60,678 nt of DNA from Pseudobdellovibrionaceae bacterium (GCA_013359135.1 JABWCN010000025.1:1-60678), one strand, 5' to 3'; positions 1 to 9,093 are shown, numbered from the stretch's first letter. The notes: generated by a model not told the origin, from the sequence alone. A program made the numbers and translations.

Positions 1-81
1 ATATTAAAAAAAAAGTTCAATGAAATATTATTTATAATTTTATGAGGACTAGTTTTTTCTCAACAAAATTAAAGGAGTGTT

Positions 82-567
82 ATGAGTAAAAAGATATTAG
101 CTGTAGTAGCTGGAGTAACGTTTTCTGCTTTAAACTTATTTGCGGCTGGTGACGCGGGTTGTGGACTAGGAAGCGTTGTAATAAGTAAAAACTCTAAGGG
201 TCTTCAGCTTGTTGCTTTAACAACAAATGGAAGCTTCTCAAGTCAACCTCTTGGTATTACTTCAGGAACTTCTAATTGTTCATCCAGTGGTATTGTTTCT
301 AATGAAAAAGAAATTGAATATTATGTTGAAGTTAATAAATCTGAACTTTTAAAAGATATGGCTAAAGGTGATGGGGAGTCTTTAGATGCTTTTGCTAGTT
401 TGTATGGTTGTCAAACAGCTTCAAGTAAAAAAGAGTTTAAAGAGATTACAAAATCTCAATTTGAAATTATTAATTCAAATAAAGAAAATCATCAAATATG
501 GATTAAGAATTTAAATACTGTACTAAAAGCAAATAAAGATAAAGTGCATAGCTGTAACGTTATTTAA
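82..567 (+). CDS. DUF3015 family exported protein
   Basis: The 161-residue product begins with a Sec-type signal peptide (MSKK, hydrophobic stretch, cut near FAAG at about residue 22). It continues with GCGLGS near residue 26, ATTNG-like TTNG near 47 and a GITSGTSNC segment near 58, the pattern of the DUF3015 family of small periplasmic or surface proteins. Four cysteines remain after cleavage, which suggests disulfides in the envelope. No biochemical role is known for the family. The start is supported by AAAGGAG seven bases upstream. Its stop lies 8 bp inside the end of the convergent gene on the other strand, so the two 3' ends overlap. Confidence 0.8.
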   Translation: MSKKILAVVAGVTFSALNLFAAGDAGCGLGSVVISKNSKGLQLVALTTNGSFSSQPLGITSGTSNCSSSGIVSNEKEIEYYVEVNKSELLKDMAKGDGESLDAFASLYGCQTASSKKEFKEITKSQFEIINSNKENHQIWIKNLNTVLKANKDKVHSCNVI

Positions 568-3283
568 AGTTGGTCTCCAGTACTAATTGAGTTAGGTTTT
601 CTTTAGTCTCATGAGTAGTTATCTCTGACTGAAAAATTCTAACTCTAGCTGGGGCTTTGTGAACTAAAAGAATTTCAGCTTCAATTCCTACATTAAAAAA
701 CTCACGTTTTTCTTTTTTATAATTAGCGTCTATATCAAAAAAATCATTTTGCTGAAAAGAAATAAAAGGTGCCAATCGTCTCAATGAAAAGGGAAAACGA
801 AAATAGTACTTAGAAACTGCTAATTCATGTAAGAGCTCAATCTGTCTTTGCTGCAGTTTACTTACTATGTAGTTAGGAGAAAATGAAAGTAGCTCAAATT
901 TCGTCCTAGGTTTTATATTTTGTTTTATTTTACTGCTAAGAGTCTCGATTTTTTCATCCGAGTAACTAGCGCCAACTGATAAATAAAAATTGTCACCAAG
1001 GTATAAAGAAAAATCAGTTAGAAAGTGTTGAGAGAAATGATCTTCAATCATAGAAATGCCAGAGTTTAATGAAAAAGAGCGGTAAGGTTTATAATTCAGA
1101 AAATAATTTTCCATATAATGAAATGATAGTAATAGGGTAGTATTAAAATAATGTAGATCGCCTACGCTTTCATTTCCTGTAGACATAGAGGTATCAATTG
1201 TAAAAAAAGATGAATTTATAATTGGATATTGAATCCCAATAAAATAGTGACTGTTAGTTCTGTATTTATGAATGTCAAGTGTATCTGAGAAATCTTTAGT
1301 TTCGTTTTCAATATCTAAAGTTAGATCTACGATATAAGGAGTGTAAGTATAATTTAAAAAATTGTAAGAAGTATTATTTGAAAACGAAAACCCAAAATTT
1401 AAGTTAGACCAAAAAAGTGGATCAACAAAACTAAATTGATTCAACCAGACTGTGTCGTTTTTATTGGAAATCATTGAAGGAGAAAACTCAGAAAAGCGCA
1501 TTTCTCTTAAGCTGAAGTAGTCGTGAAATAGAGCAGTTGAAAAACTATTATTACCTTGTTGTAGAATAGTCGTTGAAAGCGCTTGTGAGTTAGATGGGTT
1601 AAAATTATTTGGTGAGGAAAATTTATAATTGTAAACTGTAGGTTGCTCTGTGTTAATGACTAAAAAATCAGTAGTTTCGTCAGTTAATAATACTTCATAG
1701 CCCTCTGCAGTTAATGTGCTCAGAATAAAGTTTTTTTCATCAATTTTAAACGATCGTACAATATTATCTCCGGCAACAATTCGTAAAATTTTTTGATTAC
1801 AAAAACAAAAAAGGCCACTCCCTAGGTCAGTATTAGCAGTAAAGTAAATTTCATTGTCTGAAATAACTTGCTGTAGAATTCCGTAATAACCTTGAAACGT
1901 AAATATTTTATCAAAATTCTTGTAGAAATTTTTTTGTTTTCCTTCTTGCTTAAAATAATAAATATTCCCGTTGTTATCTAGCAAAGATTTTGATTCCGTG
2001 TTAGTTATAAAGCGATCATTTATATAGAGTGCACCCTTATCTATGGATTCAGACATAAGAAAGTAACTAGTCACTTTATTCTTTATGTCATGAATATACT
2101 TTCCTTCGAAATTAGTGATTGATTTCTGTTCTTCATCAAAAAGTGAGTAGAGATATTTATCCTTATTAATTAAATCACTATTCACCGAAAAAAATTGATT
2201 TTCTTTTAACTCAAAAATTTTTCCACTTTTAATTTTAGATTCACGTGAATAAAAAGATTTACTTTTTTTGTCTAATGAATAAATTTTTCTTCTCGATTTT
2301 CCATCGGTTTGAACTGAAAAGATGATTTTATCAGAATTTAGGCTGTCATTAAAAATAACTTCACTCAAAGAATTTGAAATTAATTTCCCTTTTGCTTTTT
2401 GAAAATGTTTTGCTGTGCTTTCAGTTTGTTGAAGAAATTCTTTGTATAGAGTTTCGTAACCTTGATAAAAAGTCTCTGAAAATGATAGATTTAAAAAAAA
2501 GGGATTTAAAAATCGGTTGGCATTTTCTTTAAAAAATGAATTAACTTTTTTAATGCCGTACTTTTCTGCTAAAAAACTTTGAAAATATCCTCCAATAAGA
2601 TACTTCTCATTGCCAAATGGAAATAAAATATTATCATTCATAATAAGTTCCAAAGTCCCTTTGTTATTGATAATCATGCTGTTAACCAATGCTCTAGCCT
2701 CACCACTATGTAAACGACCTCCGAGATTAAATCGAGACTCATTTAAGACCGCATTGCCTTCAACAATAAAGGTTGGCAAAAATTGATTTGGAGTTATAAA
2801 GATTGGAATTGAGATATAAGGTAGTACAACAACAACGCTATTACCAAAAACATATTTTAGTTTTGTTGTTGGAAATTGTTTGACATTAAGTTGATAAATA
2901 TGGGCACGTTCATGAGTCGATAAAAGGTAAAGCCATGAAGAAGAAGCACTTAGTTCTAAAAAATCAACACCTCCTACATAATATACAGTTAAGTTGTTGG
3001 GAGTAGTCATTGCAAAAGCATTTGCTATTTGATTATATTCTGACGTTAAAACAATCGATGTTTTTTCGTCTAGAAGCCATTCAAATTCTTGTTCGTAGAT
3101 AGGAGTAATAAGTTCACTGAAGAGCTTAATTTCATGAAAAAAATTAAGTTTATTCTCAGGTAGTATGTATTGAAATTTCTCTTCAGACTTAATTTTGTAA
3201 CTAATGTCGTTGTCAACCACATAGGCAAAAATTTCCAAACGGCAAAATAATAAAAAAACAAAAATTGAAAAATATTTTTTCAT
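560..3283 (-). CDS. Large exported gluzincin-like metallopeptidase with propeller/barrel-like C-terminus
   Basis: The 907-residue product has a signal peptide (residues 1-20). A zinc-peptidase signature HERAH sits at residues 124-128, followed by FIVEGNA with a candidate third ligand, Glu175. This spacing and the EG.A motif match the 'Peptidase MA'/gluzincin layout. Residues of about 300-560 are short beta-strand blocks resembling a TolB/WD40-type propeller. From about 590 to the C-terminus the sequence is rich in alternating aromatic/polar strands and ends in TNFK, like an outer-membrane beta-barrel or surface-antigen domain. I infer an envelope-anchored protease. Substrate is unknown, and the propeller and barrel assignments are by sequence texture only. 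Its 3' end overlaps the DUF3015 gene by 8 bp. Confidence 0.65.
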   Translation of the reverse strand: MKKYFSIFVFLLFCRLEIFAYVVDNDISYKIKSEEKFQYILPENKLNFFHEIKLFSELITPIYEQEFEWLLDEKTSIVLTSEYNQIANAFAMTTPNNLTVYYVGGVDFLELSASSSWLYLLSTHERAHIYQLNVKQFPTTKLKYVFGNSVVVVLPYISIPIFITPNQFLPTFIVEGNAVLNESRFNLGGRLHSGEARALVNSMIINNKGTLELIMNDNILFPFGNEKYLIGGYFQSFLAEKYGIKKVNSFFKENANRFLNPFFLNLSFSETFYQGYETLYKEFLQQTESTAKHFQKAKGKLISNSLSEVIFNDSLNSDKIIFSVQTDGKSRRKIYSLDKKSKSFYSRESKIKSGKIFELKENQFFSVNSDLINKDKYLYSLFDEEQKSITNFEGKYIHDIKNKVTSYFLMSESIDKGALYINDRFITNTESKSLLDNNGNIYYFKQEGKQKNFYKNFDKIFTFQGYYGILQQVISDNEIYFTANTDLGSGLFCFCNQKILRIVAGDNIVRSFKIDEKNFILSTLTAEGYEVLLTDETTDFLVINTEQPTVYNYKFSSPNNFNPSNSQALSTTILQQGNNSFSTALFHDYFSLREMRFSEFSPSMISNKNDTVWLNQFSFVDPLFWSNLNFGFSFSNNTSYNFLNYTYTPYIVDLTLDIENETKDFSDTLDIHKYRTNSHYFIGIQYPIINSSFFTIDTSMSTGNESVGDLHYFNTTLLLSFHYMENYFLNYKPYRSFSLNSGISMIEDHFSQHFLTDFSLYLGDNFYLSVGASYSDEKIETLSSKIKQNIKPRTKFELLSFSPNYIVSKLQQRQIELLHELAVSKYYFRFPFSLRRLAPFISFQQNDFFDIDANYKKEKREFFNVGIEAEILLVHKAPARVRIFQSEITTHETKENLTQLVLETNFK

Positions 3284-3338
3284 GTTTGTGAGAATAGAAA
3301 AGAGTTTACCTCTAAGTCAAATTATGTATGATGGGGAA

Positions 3339-3746
3339 ATGAAAAAAATCATTAGTCTTTTGATTTTAGGTACGTTTCTTTTATTTCAAAGTAGCTGCGC
3401 TACTATCATTAATGGTAGTACCGAAAGCATATCAATTCAAGTTATACAGCCGGATGCTAAGGTTTACATAAATGAGGTTTTAGTTGGTGTTTCTGAGCCT
3501 AATTTGGTTTTGCAGGCGGAAATTCCAAAGAGAAGAGAAATTGTTATAAAAGTTGAAAAAGAACAGTGTGATACTTACTATAAAATTGTTGCCAAAAAAA
3601 TAGATTTAACTACTTTTTTAGGTTTATTAATTGATCGAGGTTTGATTAGCATTTTACTTGTCGACCTCTACGCAACCAATGCCTTTCATAGAGCTTCACA
3701 GAATTTTTTTAGTGTCGATTTAAACTGCCCGACATCGACTAATTAA
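3339..3746 (+). CDS. Small lipoprotein, CATIxNGS type
   Basis: The reading frame is open from 3282, but the ATG at 3339 is preferred. It has GGGGAA just upstream and gives a clean lipoprotein signal, MKKIISLLILGTFLL, ending in a lipobox-like QSSC. The mature protein starts CATIINGST, a signature shared by many small Gram-negative lipoproteins with a PEGA-like beta domain (here about residues 30-75). A hydrophobic segment (TFLGLLIDRGLISILLV) follows at about 95-111. It is divergent from the metallopeptidase gene with about 55 bp between starts. Function is unknown. Confidence 0.65.
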   Translation: MKKIISLLILGTFLLFQSSCATIINGSTESISIQVIQPDAKVYINEVLVGVSEPNLVLQAEIPKRREIVIKVEKEQCDTYYKIVAKKIDLTTFLGLLIDRGLISILLVDLYATNAFHRASQNFFSVDLNCPTSTN

Positions 3747-3773
3747 CTCAAGAAGTATTTTTTTGATGTTATT

Positions 3774-5417
3774 TTAGAGGTGTTGTAACTGCCTTTTTTT
3801 CACAGATTTAATTCCTGAGTTTGTTGTTTTATCATCGCATAGTGTACTAGATGGTCTTGCAGCTAGAGAAATTCTTTCCAAGGCCTGATTTTTGTATATT
3901 GAATTTTTAATAAATGGAGGCAAATCTCTTCTTTTTCTTAAGCAATAATCATCAATTAAAACCTCAATTGCCAAATCTGTACTCCATTTTAATTCTTCAT
4001 TCATATAAATAAAAATGGATTCAGCTAAATGAATTAGTGATATCCCATGACTTAGACCATGACGAGTTTGCAAGAAATGAGTTAACAACATAAAGTTTTG
4101 AAAGAAACTCTGATTGTTTTTATTCGTATGAATCTTAAGTTGCTCAACAAATGTTTTCCAGTTTCCAGAATTGGCAATCATATCCCAAAATTTTGAAAAA
4201 CGAACCATTTTTTGAACTTCATAAAATGATAAATGTTTATTTTGTAGAATTTGAAATGGAGAGTTGTCTGAGTATTTCATTTGAAACTCTTGATCATGTC
4301 TAATGATCGGAGTTCCTTTTAATCGCTTTAAAATGCCAACTTGAATCTCATCTGGCCCCATTGAAAATAATTCATCAAATCCAACTTTAAAGCTTTCAAG
4401 AGTTTCGCCAGGTAAGCCAACAATTAAATCAGCATGTGTGTGAACATGAGTTTCGTTACGTAAATATTTAAAATTATCTTTTATTTTTTCAACATTTTGT
4501 CTGCGACTTACATTTTTTGAAACATTGTCATTAAGGGTTTGTATTCCTACCTCGAATTGTAAAGATCCAGCTGGAAATTGTTTGATCAAAGATTTTAATT
4601 CTTCTGGAAGCCTATCAGGAACAAGTTCGAAATGTAAAAATAAATTTTTATCAATATTTTGTAAAAAAAAATGAAGTATATTTTGAGAAATATTTGGACT
4701 TAAGTTGAAAGTTCTATCTACGAATTTAAATTCTTTAACTCCCTTTGCTAATAAGTCTTCCATGGCTTTTAAAAATAATTCTAAATTAAAATTCCGAACT
4801 GATTTATCAAGTGAAGATAAACAGTATTCACATTTATAGGGACATCCTCTAGATGCCTCAACATAAATGACTCTGTTTTTCACATCCTCTGTTGTATAAA
4901 GATTGTATGGCAACTGAATTTGGCTAATTTCCGGGATTTCCACAGGCAATATACTAGCTAATTTTTTTACATCAGGTGGGAAGTTTTCATTGGATACAAT
5001 ATTATCAGATTTAGTAGAAAGAATTTTTTTACAGAGTCGATAAAAACTTAGATCAGCTTCTCCGGGAATAATATAATCAGCAAAATGAATATGAGGTTGA
5101 GTATGGGTTTCATAAGAAATTTCAGGCCCCCCAAGGACAATCACTTTTTCCGGGGTAACTTTTCTTATAATTTGTAAAATTTCCAAAACTAGCTCAGTAT
5201 TCCAAATATAAACACCAATCCCAATAATTCGAGGGTTCATTTTAAGAATTTGTTCGGCAATGTCCTTAGCTTCTTGGGCAATAGTAAATTCTTTAATAAC
5301 ACACTGAGATGTTAATTCATTTAAATTAGCCTTCAGATATCTCAGTCCAAAGGCAGCATGTTGATATGTTGAATTAACTGCTACCAGTAAGATTAAGTCT
5401 TTAATAATTAGATCCAT
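3774..5417 (-). CDS. B12-binding-domain radical SAM protein (DUF4080-like C-terminus)
   Basis: The 547-residue protein has an N-terminal cobalamin-binding-type Rossmann domain (about 8-135, with IVLGGPEIS near 93-101). A radical SAM core begins at 185 with the cluster motif CPYKCEYC (Cys192, Cys196, Cys199). The C-terminal helical part resembles the DUF4080 extension found in this subfamily. It would reductively cleave S-adenosylmethionine and probably act on an unknown substrate in the cytoplasm. The gene lies 15 bp downstream of speDE on the same strand and is probably co-transcribed, but a polyamine role is only a guess. The N-terminal domain lacks an obvious DxHxxG cobalamin motif. Confidence 0.8.
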   Translation of the reverse strand: MDLIIKDLILLVAVNSTYQHAAFGLRYLKANLNELTSQCVIKEFTIAQEAKDIAEQILKMNPRIIGIGVYIWNTELVLEILQIIRKVTPEKVIVLGGPEISYETHTQPHIHFADYIIPGEADLSFYRLCKKILSTKSDNIVSNENFPPDVKKLASILPVEIPEISQIQLPYNLYTTEDVKNRVIYVEASRGCPYKCEYCLSSLDKSVRNFNLELFLKAMEDLLAKGVKEFKFVDRTFNLSPNISQNILHFFLQNIDKNLFLHFELVPDRLPEELKSLIKQFPAGSLQFEVGIQTLNDNVSKNVSRRQNVEKIKDNFKYLRNETHVHTHADLIVGLPGETLESFKVGFDELFSMGPDEIQVGILKRLKGTPIIRHDQEFQMKYSDNSPFQILQNKHLSFYEVQKMVRFSKFWDMIANSGNWKTFVEQLKIHTNKNNQSFFQNFMLLTHFLQTRHGLSHGISLIHLAESIFIYMNEELKWSTDLAIEVLIDDYCLRKRRDLPPFIKNSIYKNQALERISLAARPSSTLCDDKTTNSGIKSVKKRQLQHL

Positions 5418-5432
5418 AATATATATGGCATG

Positions 5433-6719
5433 CTATTGATTAATTAACTCTTTAACAAAGCTTGGTAAACAGAAAGCAGCTGAATGAAGTTCTTCATTGT
5501 AATATTTAAGCTTATTTTTTTCTGAAAATTCTTTGGCAAATTGCTTGTTAAAATCAATTTTTGGATCTAATCCAGCTTTAGAACCGACCATTAAAGACCA
5601 CATTCCTGAAGGATAAGTTGTTGCATGAAATAACATTGTATGGACTTGATTTTTGCCAAAAATTCCTTTCAGGCAGTGATTTAATTCTATAAAAGTATTT
5701 TTATGAAACATTGGCGACTCGCCTTGTGTTATTAAATGACCTTGAGTTGTTAAGGCTTTATGACAATTTTTATAAAACTCAGCAGTGAAAAGTCCTTGAG
5801 CTGGTCCGACTGGATCAGAACCATCAACAATAATAAGATCATACTCATTTTCTTTACATTTTTTAACAAATTCAATTCCATCGCCAACAATAAGTTCTAA
5901 TTTTGGATTGTTAAACTCAGAACTGATAGTAGGTAGGTGAAGTTTTGAAGCTCTAATTACAGCTTCATCAATTTCAACCATAGTTACTTTCTGAATAGTA
6001 TTGTATTTAAATAGCTCACGGATAGTACCACCGTCACCACCACCAATAACTAAAACTTTTTCTAATTTTTTTGAAAGTTGAGCTACAGGATGAACAATCA
6101 TTTCATGATAATGAAACTCATCTCTCTCAGTGCACATAACCATATTATTAATGGCCAACATTTTACCGTAGGCAAGAGTATCAAAAATTCTTACTTGTTG
6201 GAATGGACTTTGTTCATTAAATAATACATCACCTGAGTAACGCAGCGAAAGTGCTTGCTGGTCATCTTTATCAGTGAACCAGACATTACGTTCAATTTTG
6301 AACTTTCCATTTTCGATGGTAGAGTCTGATTCGCTTCGGATGTTTTTGGGTTTGTAATTAGATTTTTTAATTAGATTTAGTGATCCTCTTTTCATTTCAA
6401 GGGCAGAATAGCTAGCTTCTAAAGCTGTCTTAAGCCAATCAAAAGATACCCAAGGGTCTACTGTTTCTCCACAAGTGAAAAGATCAACGGCCGCGTATCT
6501 GTATTCAGGCCAAGTGTGTATTGCTAAATGACTTTCTTGAATTACAACAACACCAGAAACGCCCCAAGGAGAAAAGTGATGAAAATTAGTGTTGATGACT
6601 GTTGCGCCCGCCTTCTGAGCAGCCTCAATCATGCTTTTTTCAATCATGGCGACGTCATTCAAAATTTCTGCGTTACAACCGGTAAATTCTACTAAAATAT
6701 GTCTTCCTAATGCATTCAT
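5433..6719 (-). CDS. speDE: Fused S-adenosylmethionine decarboxylase / spermidine synthase
   Basis: This 428-residue polypeptide joins two polyamine enzymes. Residues 1-120 are a prokaryotic S-adenosylmethionine decarboxylase proenzyme. The self-cleavage site is Glu62-Ser63 (pyruvoyl from Ser63) in [10 protein letters not shown], with His68 and Cys83 in the numbering of the bacterial class. After a linker (about 121-138), residues 140-425 are an aminopropyltransferase with [12 protein letters not shown] (decarboxylated-SAM binding) and [10 protein letters not shown]. Together they would turn putrescine plus SAM into spermidine in one protein. Fusions of these enzymes are known in some bacteria. 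No arginine, ornithine or lysine decarboxylase is present in the window. Confidence 0.93.
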   Translation of the reverse strand: MNALGRHILVEFTGCNAEILNDVAMIEKSMIEAAQKAGATVINTNFHHFSPWGVSGVVVIQESHLAIHTWPEYRYAAVDLFTCGETVDPWVSFDWLKTALEASYSALEMKRGSLNLIKKSNYKPKNIRSESDSTIENGKFKIERNVWFTDKDDQQALSLRYSGDVLFNEQSPFQQVRIFDTLAYGKMLAINNMVMCTERDEFHYHEMIVHPVAQLSKKLEKVLVIGGGDGGTIRELFKYNTIQKVTMVEIDEAVIRASKLHLPTISSEFNNPKLELIVGDGIEFVKKCKENEYDLIIVDGSDPVGPAQGLFTAEFYKNCHKALTTQGHLITQGESPMFHKNTFIELNHCLKGIFGKNQVHTMLFHATTYPSGMWSLMVGSKAGLDPKIDFNKQFAKEFSEKNKLKYYNEELHSAAFCLPSFVKELINQ

Positions 6720-6742
6720 AGATGTTATTTAAGTCCTTTTGG

Positions 6743-7669
6743 TTATGAAGTAAATGATAATTTGTTCCTAATTTCAAAACAATGATGAATTTTTTGATCA
6801 TGAAAATCTATGGGAATGGTTTCGGAAGTAATATTTCGAACGGAATATTTTTCAATAATAGAGGTTTCCAATTTAAATTTTCTTTTGTTGTTAGAAAAGT
6901 ATAAAACACCATCAGGTTTGAGCCATTTTGTTACTTTTTCAATTAGTAAGGTCTGATCTTCTTCGACTTCGAAGGCTGAGTCCATTTTTTTAGAATTAGA
7001 AAAAGTCGGAGGATCTAAAATGATAATATCAAAGGTGTCATTAATTTGATTAAAAGCTTTAAAAATGTCTTCACAAAGAAAATGATGTTCATTTAGAGGT
7101 AAATTGTTTAGTAAAAAGTTGTTTTTACACCACTCCATGTAATTTTTTGACATATCAACGCTAAAGGTTGTTGCTCCTCCCAGGGCTGCCAATACGCTAA
7201 AGGCTCCAGTATAGCAGAAAAGGTTTAGAACTTTTTTGTTTTTCGATTTTTTAAAAACATGATAGCGAAGTGGACGGTGATCAAGAAATAAGCCGGTATC
7301 TAAATAGTCTGATAAATTAACTAGAAACTGGGCTTTGCCCTCTTGGATTGTTAGCTCTACTTTATCATTTTTAAGTTTTTCGTATTGCTCAGTACCTTCT
7401 TGTTTTTTTCGTTGTTTTATGAAAACTGGTGCCTTTTCTCCCCATATAATCGAGATGGCTTTTAGGAAGTACTCAAAGTGAAGCTTATCGCGTTCGATGT
7501 AGGGTGAAGATTTATCATAGATTACAAAGTGATTTTTGTAAAAATCCAAAATGAAAGGATATTCTGGAATATCTCTGTCGTATATACGAAACGCTTCAAT
7601 TTGGTGTTTTGAAGCCCATTTCGAAATTTTTTCAAAGTTTTTTAGTAATCTATTTTTTATAGTTTCCAA
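6743..7669 (-). CDS. RlmK-like 23S rRNA (guanine-N7)-methyltransferase, class I SAM
   Basis: The 308-residue protein begins NRLLKNFEKISKWA with FRIYDRDIPEYPF, the opening typical of the RlmK half of E. coli RlmL. The SAM pocket is NLFCYTGAFSVLAALGGA (about 147-164) and the catalytic loop is DPPTFSNSKKM (about 220-230). The DPPTFSNS form is characteristic of RlmK, which makes m7G2069 in 23S rRNA. The N-terminal THUMP and RlmL domains found in E. coli are absent, so this is a stand-alone version. RlmI-like m5C methyltransferase is the alternative, but the motif favours RlmK. It lies 23 bp upstream of speDE in the same direction. Confidence 0.75.
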   Translation of the reverse strand: METIKNRLLKNFEKISKWASKHQIEAFRIYDRDIPEYPFILDFYKNHFVIYDKSSPYIERDKLHFEYFLKAISIIWGEKAPVFIKQRKKQEGTEQYEKLKNDKVELTIQEGKAQFLVNLSDYLDTGLFLDHRPLRYHVFKKSKNKKVLNLFCYTGAFSVLAALGGATTFSVDMSKNYMEWCKNNFLLNNLPLNEHHFLCEDIFKAFNQINDTFDIIILDPPTFSNSKKMDSAFEVEEDQTLLIEKVTKWLKPDGVLYFSNNKRKFKLETSIIEKYSVRNITSETIPIDFHDQKIHHCFEIRNKLSFTS

Positions 7670-7683
7670 AGTTTGAGGAACTT

Positions 7684-7719
7684 ACCAAAAAAGAAGGTTT
7701 TTTCAACCTTCTTTTTGGT
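7684..7719 (-). terminator. Hairpin terminator after the 7752-8606 lipoprotein gene
   Basis: A 15-bp inverted repeat (ACCAAAAAGAAGGTT against its complement) with a short T-rich loop lies 33 bp beyond the stop of the upstream minus-strand gene. There is no long U-run after it, but the A/U-rich stem resembles an intrinsic terminator. It separates the lipoprotein gene from the methyltransferase gene. Confidence 0.6.
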
Positions 7720-7751
7720 AATAATAATTTTTTCGTGATGACTTTTTAGAG

Positions 7752-8606
7752 TTACTTTATGTTGAGTACTTTGTTTTGTAAGCTCAAATTAAGCAAAAGC
7801 TGTTTCATTTTGATGTTTTTGCTTGAGCTTTCATCAGAGCTATTAAATTTCAGATTTTTTCCATTACTGATAAATGAACTAGTCTGGTTATTTAAAGCCA
7901 TACTTTTAGCAGTCTTTAAAGACGGCATATTAGCTGAAGAATTGGTGTTTAAGTTGGCAATTAAACTTTGAGATGAAGATATAATTATCGAATTAGGAAC
8001 TTTAATAAATAATCCGATACCACTACTTCCTGTGTTACCAATAAATACACCACCAAGTCCATCCACTTGAGAACCAGTTGGAAGATTTAAAAAAAGAGTA
8101 CTGGCTCCTGGAATGTACTTGTTAATGCTATCAAATAAAGGAATAGCAAGTGCTACACCGAACATCATTGAAGTGTCACTACCACCCAAGTAAAGTTTAG
8201 AAGAAGTATTGAATCTAACGCTGACAACACCATTTAGACCTGAAATTGGCAAAGCATTTCCGTTAGGAAGGAGGTTGTCGTTCGCAAACTGATTGTTGCT
8301 AATCTCTGTGAGGTTAGCATCAACTAGAAGGTTATTTTTACCTTCTAGAGTTCTTTGTAAGGTGACTTTTCCTAAAATTTCTTTTGGAAATCTTGGATTA
8401 GCAATTGGAATTGTCAAAGATGGAAAACTGAGGCCTCCCATATTAAGCTGAGTATCCATGGATACCCAGACGTTCTGATTGTTGTCTTGGGACGTATTAA
8501 CAGTTACTTTTTCAATGATACTGTTATTCCCACAAGCTGAAAGAGCAGCAACTACAGTAAACAACATAGCAAGTTTAAAATAGTTTTTTGAATGCAGTGA
8601 TTGCAT
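7752..8606 (-). CDS. Lipoprotein of unknown function
   Basis: The 284-residue product has a lipoprotein signal with lipobox LSAC (Cys25) after MLFTVVAALSA. The mature part has beta-rich, Gly/Asn/Ser-rich sequence (many short NLxL and SxxLxL repeats), low in charge. The C-terminal 50 residues are Ser/Lys/Asn-rich. No family is recognised. The start is supported by AAAAGGAG upstream. A 17-bp palindrome lies 15 bp before the start codon, and a candidate structured RNA lies further upstream, so this gene may be regulated. It is probably envelope-localised. Confidence 0.6.
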   Translation of the reverse strand: MQSLHSKNYFKLAMLFTVVAALSACGNNSIIEKVTVNTSQDNNQNVWVSMDTQLNMGGLSFPSLTIPIANPRFPKEILGKVTLQRTLEGKNNLLVDANLTEISNNQFANDNLLPNGNALPISGLNGVVSVRFNTSSKLYLGGSDTSMMFGVALAIPLFDSINKYIPGASTLFLNLPTGSQVDGLGGVFIGNTGSSGIGLFIKVPNSIIISSSQSLIANLNTNSSANMPSLKTAKSMALNNQTSSFISNGKNLKFNSSDESSSKNIKMKQLLLNLSLQNKVLNIK

Positions 8607-8620
8607 TGTTTCTCCTTTTG

Positions 8621-8637
8621 TTTGTCATTCTGACAAA
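8621..8637. promoter_or_regulatory. 17-bp palindrome upstream of the lipoprotein gene
   Basis: TTTGTCA-TTC-TGACAAA is a perfect 7-3-7 dyad immediately upstream of the ribosome site of the 7752-8606 gene. It could be a repressor or activator operator, or an RNA hairpin in the 5' untranslated region. I see no second full copy elsewhere in the window. Confidence 0.4.
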
Positions 8638-8717
8638 GTTAAGAAATCACGAAAATTTTTGCTGATCGTGACTTCGTTTTTACAAAAAGAGTTAGGTTTT
8701 TTTAGCTCCGGAAGACT

Positions 8718-8841
8718 AAAAAAAAGTTCAGAACATCTGCGGGGCGGGCAGCTACAACAGAAGCCAGGACGATATCTGAGTTATCCATAACTCAAAGGGA
8801 TGCATTCCCTATTTGTTTTAAAATAGGCTAAAGCAAATGTT
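8718..8841 (-). ncRNA. Candidate structured RNA (unassigned)
   Basis: This GC-richer island stands out from an AT-rich gap. Its ends pair as AACAUUUGC (8841-8833) with GCAGAUGUU (8740-8732) when read on the minus strand. The one non-Watson-Crick pair is G-U on that strand but C-A on the other, which favours minus-strand transcription. Inside are a GAGTTAT/ATAACTC hairpin (8778-8793), an AGGGA/TCCCT hairpin (8796-8810) and a CCTATTT/AAATAGG hairpin (8808-8827). The last two share three bases, so they compete. A run of eight U follows the closing helix (8725-8718). It resembles no RNA family I can name. It could be a small RNA or a leader of the lipoprotein gene. Confidence 0.4.
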
Positions 8842-9093
8842 GGGCACAGTTTTTTATGTAACATTTAATTCTTATCTATTTGAAAAAATTAAGGAATACT
8901 ATTTTGATAAGTTTGTAGTTTTGTTTAAAAAATGACATCGAAAAATGAGCATACATAAATTTTCGGTTTAAAAGTTAAAAGCATTTTTATAAGTAAGAAT
9001 GAACAGTTAGTTTGAATAATTAAGTGAAAATCTAATAAAAAATCTGTGGTTGACCAAAGTTCCTACAAAAAAACGTTGTTTTGGCTACGTAAC
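8842..9093. other. AT-rich gap without recognisable gene
   Basis: This stretch lies between the structured RNA candidate and the end of the TolC-family gene. It is AT-rich, has no ORF with a convincing ribosome site and shows no strong hairpin. It may hold the promoter for the RNA candidate or lipoprotein gene, but I could not pick out convincing -35/-10 boxes. Confidence 0.4.

Noticed and set aside
8700-8760. SRP RNA or c-di-GMP riboswitch in the GC-rich island
   Set aside because: The conserved SRP GGAA-loop region and the GEMM signatures are both missing, so the RNA is left unassigned.
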